A stretch of DNA of 36,134 nt, taken from assembly GCF_016905445.1 (NCBI RefSeq), contig NZ_JAFEXF010000061.1, forward strand, positions 1-36,134. Direction: 5' to 3'. Shown here piece by piece: positions 8,875 through 15,945 of the stretch (positions are counted from its first letter, which is position 1; each line of letters begins with the position of its first letter). A program made the translations under genes and the position numbers. The notes under the pieces were generated by a model. The model worked only from the letters and a program-made list of their open reading frames with translations. It did not search any database and was not told the origin of the DNA. This DNA comes from Streptomyces sp. G44 (GTDB taxonomy: Bacteria; Actinomycetota; Actinomycetes; Streptomycetales; Streptomycetaceae).

Positions 8875-9468
8875 ATGCACCATGGATCCCCGCATACCCG
8901 CCTGCGTCGCAAGCTGGCCGCGATCCCGTTCCAACCACTGCGCAGCCACTCCTTCGGGGAAGAGCAACACGAGTTCCGCCTCGGTCCGAAGCTCGCGGAA
9001 GCACGCGTCGCTGCGTTCGAGGCCGAGCACGACATCGCCCTGCCCGACGCCTACCGGCAGTTCCTCATGCACATCGGCGGCTCAGGCGCGGCGCCGTTTT
9101 ACGGCCTCATGCCGCTGGAGCGGTGTTCCCTGCTGGTCATGAACCCGCGCGAGGAACCGGGGGCACCCCGCGGCTTCGACGACGCAGAACCCGGGGGCCA
9201 CGGACGCGACCTCTTCCTCCACGTCATCGAAATGGGCTGCGCCGACGTATGCGTCATCGCGGTGACCGGTCCCCTCACCGGCCGCGTCCTCATCGGCAAC
9301 AGCGATGGGTTCTGGGGCCCCAACGTCTCCTCCGCCACCGACTTCCTCGACTGGTACGAACGCTGGCTCAACCACATGAGCGCCGGACGCGACAACCGGG
9401 CCCTGGAACTCACCTCACCCCAGCTTCGTGCCCATCCCGACAGGCATCGCATGGCACCGAAGATTTGA
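8875..9468 (+). CDS. SMI1/KNR4 (SUKH-type) protein, possible immunity protein
   Basis: A 197-aa protein with the SUKH core: EARVAAFEAEHDIALPDAYR then QFLMHIGGSGAAPFYGL, a spacer with GGHGRDLFLHVIEMGCADVC, then GPLTGRVLIGNSDGFWGPN and SATDFLDWYERWL. SMI1/KNR4 proteins are common immunity proteins against nuclease and other polymorphic toxins, and some have regulatory roles. The ATG at 8875 is preceded by a weak GAGAAG. The gene lies 36 bp after the ISL3 transposase stop and inside the inverted repeats of that element. No toxin gene is adjacent, so it may act as an orphan immunity gene. The family is clear; the function is inferred. Confidence 0.75.
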   Translation: MHHGSPHTRLRRKLAAIPFQPLRSHSFGEEQHEFRLGPKLAEARVAAFEAEHDIALPDAYRQFLMHIGGSGAAPFYGLMPLERCSLLVMNPREEPGAPRGFDDAEPGGHGRDLFLHVIEMGCADVCVIAVTGPLTGRVLIGNSDGFWGPNVSSATDFLDWYERWLNHMSAGRDNRALELTSPQLRAHPDRHRMAPKI

Positions 9469-9507
9469 CTCTCCGTAACCACTCCACGGAAAGTGAGCCA
9501 GAACCCG

Positions 9508-10103
9508 TTCTCGCGTACATCGGCTGCCCGCATGAACGTGCGACTCCCCAACCCGCGTCGAAACGATGTCCCGACTCACGCACATAGCCACCGACCGCAC
9601 CCCCTTGTCCACCTCTGCTACCGCCCGACCACGGCCGCGATTCTCCTTAACCACCTCCGCTATCGGCACCGGTCAGACCGCGGACAAGGGGGTCGGTTGC
9701 ACGCTGCTCCTTCGCAATGACCGCCCCGGCCGGGGCAGCGAAGGAGATCAGACGATGGCGACCACCCACCCGAGGGCCGGCCACGGCACCGCTCGGGCCG
9801 ATCACACCGGAAGGCCGGCCCGCGCGGGGTAAGCCGAAGGGGCTTCCCTGGGCGCCTACTTCGAAGGCCCCTTGGGAACCCCCTTTGGTGCCCGGCACCC
9901 GCGCTCGGAGGAAAACCCGTCGTCAGAGCCGCAATCGGCGCGAAAACTGCGCCGTCACAACCCTTCTATCTCCTCCTGATGTCCGTAGTGGACGAGATCA
10001 TCGGGTTCCGGGGGGCCCGGACGCCCTCCCAGGCCGGGCGCGGCCAGCGGCAGCAGCAGCGGTCGGCCGGCGGCCGGTCGCGAGCGACGAGGGAGCAGAG
10101 CTG
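9508..10103. other. Gene-poor leader region upstream of the replication-relaxation gene
   Basis: The frame of the downstream gene is open from 9717, but its extension is an unstructured Pro/Arg-rich stretch that does not fit the family, so I treat 9717-10103 as non-coding. I see no gene here. Short motifs such as a GGCCGGCC-rich segment around 9775-9830 and the G run at 10011-10016 are present. No iterons or convincing promoter could be identified by eye. Confidence 0.4.
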
Positions 10104-11432
10104 ATGGCGGGGAAGCGGATGACGAATCCGGCGGGGTCGACGAACAGCTACCACGGCGATGTGCTGCGCGTGCTCGGGGCGCTGAAGGTGGCGACGGCTG
10201 ATCAGATACAGCGGATCGGTGCCCCGCACCTGACGTTCCGGCACGCTGACAAGCCGACCCCGTCGAAGCGGAAGCAGGCCCGCACCGCCTCGCACACCGG
10301 CGCCCTTTCCGACATGCGCAAGCACGGCCTGTCTGAGAACGGCGGCTCCACCGAGAGGGGTGACACCCTGCGGAACCTGACTCTCAAAGGCTCGGAGGCC
10401 GCCTCCTACGAGCTGCGGCGCCCGGCGGGGGAGGGATTGGGCTCCACCGCACGCGGCGCGGGCTCCAGCGGCGCCTCCCACCCGCTGGCCGTCAACGAGA
10501 CCGTGATCACCATGCTGCGCCCGAAGCCGAACCTCGCCAGGCTCGCCGACGACCCGCCACACGTTCAGGCCGCCGCCCAGGCCGCCGTCGTCGCACCGGA
10601 CGGCATCGGCACCATCGCCTCGTACTGGACCGAGGTCCCGCTGCCCGCCACCGGCACGTGGAACACGCCGGGCAAAGGCGGCGCCCGAGCCGACCTTGTG
10701 CTCACCGCCCCGCAGGACCAGGTGCCGCTGCTGTTCATCGAGGTCGACAACTGCCACGAGACCGCGGAGGAGCTCGCCGCCAAGCTGGAGAAGTACGCCC
10801 GGTTCTTCAAGCGCAAGGTGAAGGACACCGGCGGCAAGGAGCGCCCGATGTGGCGCACCCGCTGGACGGTTCCCGAGGGCCGGTACGGTGATGCGCCGCA
10901 TCCGCCCGTGCTGCTGGTGTTCAACCGCATCGGCGAGCGCAACCCCAACCGCACCGTCCCGCTCCTGATGGAGCTGACCCGGCACCTGTGGCAGGGGGAG
11001 CGGCAGCGCAGCGGCCGCCATCTCTACAAGGGGAAGATCCCGATCATCGCGACCGGGCTGAAGAACCTCCGCGAGCACGGCCCGGCCGGACTGGTGTTCC
11101 TTCGCTTCGGCCGCGACCACATGGAGCCCTTGCGGGAGGCGATCGGTAACCCCCGCCGCGAGGCCGCCGACGCCCGCGCCCGGCAAGAGGCCGCGCGTGC
11201 ACAGGCGGAGTACAAGGCAAAGGTGCAGCGAGCGGCGCAGGAGCAGGCCGCGAAGCAGGCAGCCGAACGGGAGGCGCGCCGTCCCGTGTGCGCCGGCCGC
11301 GGGGGCGAAGTTCACCGACGAACGGTGGGAGGCGGCACAGGCGACGGACTGCGGCACCCCGAAGGACTCCCACCCGCACCTGTGCGACGGCTGCAAGCAG
11401 AAGGCCGGCTTCGTCGTCAGCCCAGCGGCTGA
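10104..11432 (+). CDS. Replication-relaxation family protein, C-terminus frameshifted
   Basis: A plasmid-type protein of the replication-relaxation family, associated with conjugative and integrative elements of actinobacteria. ATG 10104 follows GGGAG with 8 nt spacing. An N-terminal winged-helix region (YHGDVLRVLGALKVATADQI) is followed by SHPLAVNETVITMLRPKPNL, GTWNTPGKGGARADLVL, LLFIEVDNCHETAEELAAKL, then KERPMWRTRWTVPEG and a helical tail. The IEVD and ARAD acidic residues recall nuclease-like folds. Near 11275-11300 the frame slips. Another frame continues with AKFTDERWEAAQATDCG and HPHLCDGCKQK, then CSECGAAFTDERWKAT, and reaches WLSRLRR at 11745. The native protein therefore probably had Cys-pair zinc-ribbon modules and ended there. 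A decayed paralogue lies at 21886-22310. Confidence 0.7.
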   Translation: MAGKRMTNPAGSTNSYHGDVLRVLGALKVATADQIQRIGAPHLTFRHADKPTPSKRKQARTASHTGALSDMRKHGLSENGGSTERGDTLRNLTLKGSEAASYELRRPAGEGLGSTARGAGSSGASHPLAVNETVITMLRPKPNLARLADDPPHVQAAAQAAVVAPDGIGTIASYWTEVPLPATGTWNTPGKGGARADLVLTAPQDQVPLLFIEVDNCHETAEELAAKLEKYARFFKRKVKDTGGKERPMWRTRWTVPEGRYGDAPHPPVLLVFNRIGERNPNRTVPLLMELTRHLWQGERQRSGRHLYKGKIPIIATGLKNLREHGPAGLVFLRFGRDHMEPLREAIGNPRREAADARARQEAARAQAEYKAKVQRAAQEQAAKQAAEREARRPVCAGRGGEVHRRTVGGGTGDGLRHPEGLPPAPVRRLQAEGRLRRQPSG

Positions 11433-12131
11433 CACCCAGAAGCGCCAGGAGCCGGTACGCGGTGAGGCCAGGTCGGACGACTTCTGGCCCGCCCCCCCCA
11501 GCGCCCCATCTGCAGTGAGTGCGGTGCCGCGTTCACCGATGAACGATGGAAGGCGACCGCGCGCGTCGGCTGGGGCCCTTCCCCGGCGAAGCGCCCGTCT
11601 CTGTGCGGGACTGCGACCAGCGGTTCGAGGCCGACTTGGACCTGCCTGGGGTGTGAGCCCCCGGCAGGAGGAGCGCGACCAGGAGCAAGAGCCGGCCGTG
11701 CCCGAGCAGAAGACAACCGGCTGGCTCTCGCGCCTGCGCCGCTGAGCCGGTACGCCGCCGACGGCCCGGGCGGCGGGTACACGTACCGGTCCGCCCGGCC
11801 GCCGGTGAACATGGCGGCGAAGACCGCACCCACCACCCGGCCTTGGCCGCCAGCCGGCGTCCCCAGGCCCGTGGGTGTCTCTCCTCCTCAATGCCACAGT
11901 TCAGAGCCCGTGTGGTGCCCGTGGGACAGAGGTAGCCGTTCAGCGTCCGCGCTCCTGTAACGGAGATACCGGATGGCGTTCCGGCCATAGTTGTGTGGCT
12001 ATGCCGGAAAGGCTGGTGAGCACGGGCGTCCCCGTCTTGGCTCAGGCGCCGCCAGCTACCAGTACAGCCGTTGGGCGTGGGCTCCGGCAGGACGCCTGTG
12101 ATCATCACGGTGGAGGTTGCCAACCACCTAG
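11433..12131. other. Decayed zinc-ribbon tail (to 11745) and intergenic DNA
   Basis: 11433-11745 holds the out-of-frame remainder of the replication-relaxation protein. It includes a second Cys module (about 11506-11650, CSECGAAFTDERW and LCGT-CDQ after a one-base slip) and a terminal GWLSRLRR. From 11746 to the end of the SDR gene I see a hairpin (separate entry) and no gene. Confidence 0.5.
11767..11797. terminator. Imperfect hairpin, candidate bidirectional terminator
   Basis: CGGGCGG at 11767-11773 pairs with CCGCCCG at 11791-11797, and GGTAC at 11776-11780 pairs with GTACC at 11783-11787 around a two-base loop. It lies 22 bp beyond the likely native end of the replication-relaxation gene (11745), between it and the convergent SDR gene. 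There is no U tract, which is common for actinobacterial terminators. Confidence 0.45.
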
Positions 12132-12956
12132 TCAGGTCTGTGCGCCCTCGGCCAGGGCGGATACCTCGGCCCAGTCGTTCCAGTTTTTGAGCCGCTCGGC
12201 GTAGACCTGGCTGACGACAGGAAGAGAGGCGCTGCCGAAGAAGACCCGCAGCGGCGGGTTCTCGGCATCGACGATTTTCAGCAGTGCCGGGCCGGCCGCG
12301 GCGGGGTCACCGGCCGGGGCACCGCTGAAAGCGGCGACCATCGCGGCGCGCACGTCGTCGTAGGCGGGCAGGGGCTGGGCGTGAACGCCGGAGGGGCCCG
12401 CCGCGTCGGTGGCGAAGTTGTTGGGCTCGACGAGAGTGACCTTGATGCCGGACCCGGCGACTTCCTGGGCCAGGGTGTCGGTGAGGCCTTCCAGGGCCCA
12501 CTTTGAGGCGTGGTAGCCACCCATGTTGGGCCAGGGCGCCACGCCGCCGAAGGAGGAGATCTGGACGATGTGACCGCTGCCCTGGGCACGCAGGAACGGC
12601 AGGGCGGCCTGGGTGACCCACAGGGTGCCGAAGAAGTTGGTCTCGAACTGGTCGCGGATCTGCCCCTCGCTCAACTCCTCGACCATGCCGAACAGGGCGT
12701 ACCCGGCGTTGTTGACGACGACGTCGAGGCGGCCGAAATGTGCGTGGGCGCGCTCGACAGCGGTGAAGACCGCGCCCCGGTCCGTCACGTCCAGCGCTAT
12801 CGGCAGGACGGCGTCTTCGTAGGCGGTGACGAGGTCCCCGAGCGCGGCGGTGTCGCGGGCGGTGGCCGCGACCTTGTCCCCACGGGAGAGGGCCGCTTCG
12901 ACGAACTGGCGGCCGAAGCCGCGGGACGAGCCGGTGATGAACCAGGTCTTGCTCAT
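12132..12956 (-). CDS. Short-chain dehydrogenase/reductase (SDR)
   Basis: A 274-aa classical SDR, a soluble NAD(P)-dependent oxidoreductase. Visible motifs are the cofactor loop TGSSRGFG at 8-15, DVTDR at 56-60, NNAG at 82-85, the Ser in VQISSFGG near 134, and the YxxxK catalytic pair Tyr148 and Lys152 in GGYHASKWAL. The C-terminus is longer than in minimal SDRs (KIVDAENPPLRVFFGSASLP), as in the subgroup often annotated as SDR oxidoreductases under MarR or TetR control. The ATG at 12956 follows GGGAG at 7 nt. A longer frame to 13046 has no support. It is divergent from a MarR regulator across a 207-bp region with repeated operator-like sites, so it is probably the regulator's target. The substrate is unknown. 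Confidence 0.9.
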   Translation of the reverse strand: MSKTWFITGSSRGFGRQFVEAALSRGDKVAATARDTAALGDLVTAYEDAVLPIALDVTDRGAVFTAVERAHAHFGRLDVVVNNAGYALFGMVEELSEGQIRDQFETNFFGTLWVTQAALPFLRAQGSGHIVQISSFGGVAPWPNMGGYHASKWALEGLTDTLAQEVAGSGIKVTLVEPNNFATDAAGPSGVHAQPLPAYDDVRAAMVAAFSGAPAGDPAAAGPALLKIVDAENPPLRVFFGSASLPVVSQVYAERLKNWNDWAEVSALAEGAQT

Positions 12957-13035
12957 GGAGGTGCTCCCAGAAAGTGAGGGGTCCCTGCCCGCGCGGTGAT
13001 CGCCGGCCACCCTGTGCGGCCGCGGCAGGAATGTG

Positions 13036-13117
13036 TAGCCGACCAAATAAATGGTTAGTCGGCTAAGTAGTTCGCCCGGGGTTCACCGTACAGCAATCCT
13101 TAGCCGACCAAGTAAAG
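13036..13117. promoter_or_regulatory. Operator-like inverted repeat and half-site between SDR and MarR genes
   Basis: TAGCCGAC at 13036-13043 and GTCGGCTA at 13058-13065 form a perfect 8-bp inverted repeat around an AT-rich centre (CAAATAAATGGTTA). The arm extends to 11 bp with one mismatch. A further copy, TAGCCGACCAAGTAAA, starts at 13101, as a direct repeat of the left arm. Palindromes of this size are typical MarR-family operators. Their position in the only divergent gap suggests the MarR protein represses both genes. The AT-rich centre may overlap -10 elements. Confidence 0.7.
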
Positions 13118-13163
13118 TGGTGGCCGGGGCACCCTTCGGTGCCCGCAGGACGGTCGGAGAGGC

Positions 13164-13676
13164 GTGCAAGCAGTGACGAAGCCCACCAAGGAGCCGACGG
13201 CAACGGATGCGGCCCGGCCTGCCGCGCGGCCCACCGCCGGTGGCGGGCCGGTCAGCCTGGCGCTGTGCCGGGTGGCCCGGCTGCACCGCACGGTGGCCGC
13301 GGCCCTGCTGCGCGACCTCGGGCTGTACCCGGGCCAGGAGCTGGTGATGATGCACCTGTGGGAGAGCGGACCGGTCCTCCGCCAGTCGGACCTGGTCCGC
13401 ATGCTCGGCATCGAGCCCTCCACCCTCACCAAGACGCTCCAGCGGATGGAACAGGCCGGACATGTACGCCGCCTGCCGGACCCGACGGACGGGCGGGCTG
13501 TGCTGGTGGAGCCCTCAGACTCCGGCGCCTGCATGCTGGCCGAGGTGGACCGCGCCTGGAGCACCCTGGAACAGGAAAGCCTCACTGGCCTTGACGAGAC
13601 CCAGCGGGAGCAGCTGCTGACCTTGCTGGGCCACGTCGAAGCCAACCTCAGCACCTACAGCACCTACAGCACATGA
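13164..13676 (+). CDS. MarR-family transcriptional regulator
   Basis: A 170-aa protein. After a disordered Pro/Thr/Ala-rich N-terminus of about 30 residues comes the MarR fold: LCRVARLHRTVAAALLRDLG, then YPGQELVMMHLWESGPV, the recognition-helix region QSDLVRMLGIEPSTLTKTLQ, and the wing VRRLPDPTDGRAVLVEPSD, followed by a C-terminal dimerisation helix. GGAGAGG at 13155-13161 precedes two possible GTG starts, 13164 and 13173; the spacing does not decide between them. The end carries an odd STYSTYST repeat. Divergent from the SDR gene, with shared operator-like repeats. The ligand is unknown; such regulators often respond to phenolic or oxidising compounds. Confidence 0.88.
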   Translation: MQAVTKPTKEPTATDAARPAARPTAGGGPVSLALCRVARLHRTVAAALLRDLGLYPGQELVMMHLWESGPVLRQSDLVRMLGIEPSTLTKTLQRMEQAGHVRRLPDPTDGRAVLVEPSDSGACMLAEVDRAWSTLEQESLTGLDETQREQLLTLLGHVEANLSTYSTYST

Positions 13677-13738
13677 AGCACCTGAAACAGACCTCGCGGG
13701 CGGGCGTCAAAGACAGGTTCTGAGCGGGAGGTGCGCAG

Positions 13739-13987
13739 CGCCCCAGATGCAAGCGGTGCGGAAGGAAGTTCACCGACCAGCGCTGGGAGGAGAGCATCGC
13801 GCATCGGACGGCCTGAAGGGCCGGGGACGTGTCCGTGTGCGGTACCTGCCACGCCGGCGACGTCGCCCGTGAGGAAGTCGCTGCCGAAGCCGCCCGCCTC
13901 CAGGCCGCCACGCCACCGGAGCTCGAGCACGACCAGGAGCCGGGCAAGCTCCGCAGCTCTGTTCCGCCGCCATGGCTGACCCCGTAG
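13739..13987 (+). pseudogene. Orphan zinc-ribbon module related to the replication-relaxation tail
   Basis: One frame reads RPRCKRCGRKFTDQRWEESI followed by an in-frame TGA, then VSVCGTCHAGDVAREEVAAE, and ends at TAG 13987. The CxxCG..FTDxRW...CGTC pattern matches the two modules at the end of the replication-relaxation gene (11285-11650). It is a third, detached copy with a nonsense codon and no plausible start. It suggests that the SDR/MarR pair lies between fragments of related plasmid genes. Confidence 0.55.
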
Positions 13988-14092
13988 GCCGGGGCCGCCG
14001 GGCGACGTACTCGGACCACAGGAGCCCCTGGAGGTGCCGACGGCCCTGGTGACGAGTGTCTGCAAGAACACTCTCCCGGTGGGCAGTCGCGG

Positions 14093-14371
14093 TCAGGAAA
14101 GGAAGTGTGCGACGGTGGGCAGACAACAAGATCGGCTGGCACCCCTCTCCCAAACGGGCGCTGGTCTGAGGGGAATGAGGCGGACGGTGGCCCGATCGCC
14201 GGGCAGAATTGGCATGTCCTCGACCCAGAGTCCTGCGATGCTCACCGAGGCGCCCCTGGTCGGCGAGAGGTTCCCGATGTCCCACGTGGGTCGCAGAACA
14301 CCGTGACCGGAGATTGGTGTCCTGCGTCGGGCCTCTGTGGCTGGGCGGAGCGTCAGATCCGCCCGGAGCAT
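14093..14371 (-). CDS. Small EF-Tu domain-III-like hypothetical protein
   Basis: A 92-aa frame with ATG at 14371. The sequence RADLTLRPATEARRRTPISG, then RPTWDIG, GLWVEDMPILPGDRATVRL and PLRPAPVWE follows the order of EF-Tu domain III: AEV...EGGRxTP...RPQ..., then MPGD...V.L. Short actinobacterial proteins with this single beta-barrel-like unit are known as hypotheticals without an assigned role. No GTPase domain is present. Codon third positions are G/C rich, which supports coding. The last 20 residues (GASRSCCLPTVAHFLS) look out of family, so the 3' end may be frameshifted. Confidence 0.5.
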   Translation of the reverse strand: MLRADLTLRPATEARRRTPISGHGVLRPTWDIGNLSPTRGASVSIAGLWVEDMPILPGDRATVRLIPLRPAPVWERGASRSCCLPTVAHFLS

Positions 14372-14622
14372 TCCGTTCCGGATCTCAGAACACCGCCAGT
14401 GGCACCAAGCCGCAGCATCCGGGAACCGCCCCGCCAGTCAGCACCACGCCGACATCCTCCACCAGACGCTGCGACTGGGGTGTCCGCCGTTGGTAGCGCA
14501 CGGTCAGTCCCGGTACTTGCTCGGCGAAGGCTCTTCGGGCAGGTCACGTTTTCGCAGTACAGGCGACGTACGGACAACTCGATACACAGCGGCCGCCCTC
14601 CGAGAGTGACATCGGCGAGGCG

Positions 14623-14997
14623 TCATGCGTAGCGGCTGTGGCACCACACGACTCCGCAGGCCGCCATCGCACCCATGACCAGCATTTGTACGGCAGTTGA
14701 CGCGCTGCGACTGAGGTAGCCGGCCAGGCCCGTCGCCAGCCCGCCCGCCAGCATCACCATGCGGCTGGCCAAGTACTGCCCCGGGGCGGCGCCGGCGCCG
14801 CCTTGGCGCTCCGCGCACAGCCCTCTCGCCGCCGCCTTCACCGGCTGATGCGCGCCCCCGCGCCGCTTCGCCCGGAATTCCAGCCCGAAACCGACCGCCA
14901 GATAGAGCACGAGGATCCCGGTGAACAGGGCCCAGTCAGCCGGCCCGTCCACGCTGTTTCCGCGTGCCGTCACCGTGGCCGAGACAGCAGAGCTCAT
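14623..14997 (-). CDS. Small membrane protein, function unknown
   Basis: The likely start is ATG 14997 (MSSAVSATVTARGNSVDGPA), preceded by a G-rich site, giving about 124 aa. Three hydrophobic segments are visible: ALFTGILVLYLAVGFGLEF, MVMLAGGLATGLAGYL and AVQMLVMGAMAACGVVWC. A basic loop (RAKRRGGAHQPVKAAARG) lies after the first. I recognise no family. It is isolated on the minus strand, divergent from the 15183 ORF. Confidence 0.5.
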   Translation of the reverse strand: MSSAVSATVTARGNSVDGPADWALFTGILVLYLAVGFGLEFRAKRRGGAHQPVKAAARGLCAERQGGAGAAPGQYLASRMVMLAGGLATGLAGYLSRSASTAVQMLVMGAMAACGVVWCHSRYA

Positions 14998-15182
14998 CAC
15001 AGCCCCCCGTTCTTCCGTGGTGGACAAGCCCCCTCGACCTGACCTGCACATGCGTTCCAATTACTCCGCATCCGGGACTCTTTGCGAGTTTGATAGGAGA
15101 AGAGGGGGAGCGATTTCCCGCCGTGCTGCGAGCGGTCCCCTTAGAGCTACGGGAAACCCAGGGATGGGGGGAAGGACACGGC

Positions 15183-15644
15183 GTGTGGCGGCATGACGCC
15201 GCCAGCGGCGACGCGGGCGAACTCGTCGAGCTGGGTTGCCGATACGGAACTTTCCATTGCCGCATAAGGTTCCCTGCCGCCCGTACACCGCTGCGGTGCC
15301 CGCCGCTCCTCGACGTCGGCGCCGTGGAGCTGATCCGCCGGGCCTTCGAAGCCGCCGCAGCCAAGGTGGCCGCCACGATCCAGGACAGCAGGCGGACGTG
15401 CGAAGCCGCCCACGGCCTGCGTCCGCAGCCCGCCGCCCCTGCGGCAGCCCCGCCGCAGCACCCCCAGCAACCCGGCACCCAGCACACACCGCACTGGACC
15501 GGGCCACAGGAGAAGTCACCTGAGCACCCCGGACGACCAGCCCAATGCCGAAGAGACTCGCGCCCGCGCTCGTGCTGCTCACAGGCAGACGGCCGCCGCG
15601 CTCGACGAAACCAGGAGCCGGAGGCCAACGAGCCCGTGGGATGA
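15183..15644 (+). CDS. Hypothetical protein with a Gln/Pro-rich tail
   Basis: The coding part starts best at GTG 15183 (VWRHDAASGDAGELVELGCR), preceded by GGAAGGA at 15169-15176. It continues YGTFHCRIRFPA, then LLDVGAVELIRRAFEAAAAK and VAATIQDSRR, with strong G/C third positions. The C-terminal 60 residues are low-complexity (Pro, Gln, His), then Arg-rich, and may be read-through into a different coding frame: another frame from about 15520 (STPDDQPNAEETRARARAAH) looks more protein-like. No family is recognised. Confidence 0.4.
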   Translation: MWRHDAASGDAGELVELGCRYGTFHCRIRFPAARTPLRCPPLLDVGAVELIRRAFEAAAAKVAATIQDSRRTCEAAHGLRPQPAAPAAAPPQHPQQPGTQHTPHWTGPQEKSPEHPGRPAQCRRDSRPRSCCSQADGRRARRNQEPEANEPVG

Positions 15645-15945
15645 AAGCCGATCCGGCAGCGGCCCCGGACGCCGAAGTCGACGGCAGCCAGCAGAAGAAT
15701 AGCGATTCCGGGGCGGCACGGTGAACCATTTCGTTGCCCAGGACCGCGCGCCGATAACAGGCGCTCGTCGGGTCTTCATGCGGGGTTCGACGGCGTGCTG
15801 ACCGGACGGGTCACTCCGAGTGCGGCGCTGGCAGGGCGGACGGAATTGCAGTGCGCGCCGTGGCGACGGGAGGGTCGGCGCGGTCGCGGGCGTCGGCCAG
15901 GCGTCGGTCTGCCCCGCCGTGCGCCCGCCTTCGAGGAGACGTCCC

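Larger units (their letters stand above)
7336..9507 (+). mobile_element. ISL3-type element enclosing a SUKH gene
   Basis: The left end (7336-7359, CGGGCTCTGGTTCACTTTTC then CGTG) and the right end (9485-9507, on the opposite strand CGGGTTCTGGCTCACTTTCC then GTG) form a 24/23-bp imperfect inverted repeat. Two substitutions and one T indel separate them. Between them lie an ISL3-family transposase and a complete SMI1/KNR4-type gene. ISL3 elements are usually about 1.3-1.6 kb and have the right end close to the transposase stop. Here 650 bp separate the stop from the repeat. No 8-bp target duplication is apparent. Confidence 0.55.

Noticed and set aside
9717..10103. Upstream extension of the replication-relaxation frame.
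   Set aside because: The added 129 residues are Pro/Arg-rich and unlike the family, while ATG 10104 has a good ribosome binding site.
15510..15708. Possible small gene starting at a CTG near 15518 after GGAGAAG.
   Set aside because: Coding-like codons, but no ATG, GTG or TTG start in frame; could not be supported as a gene.
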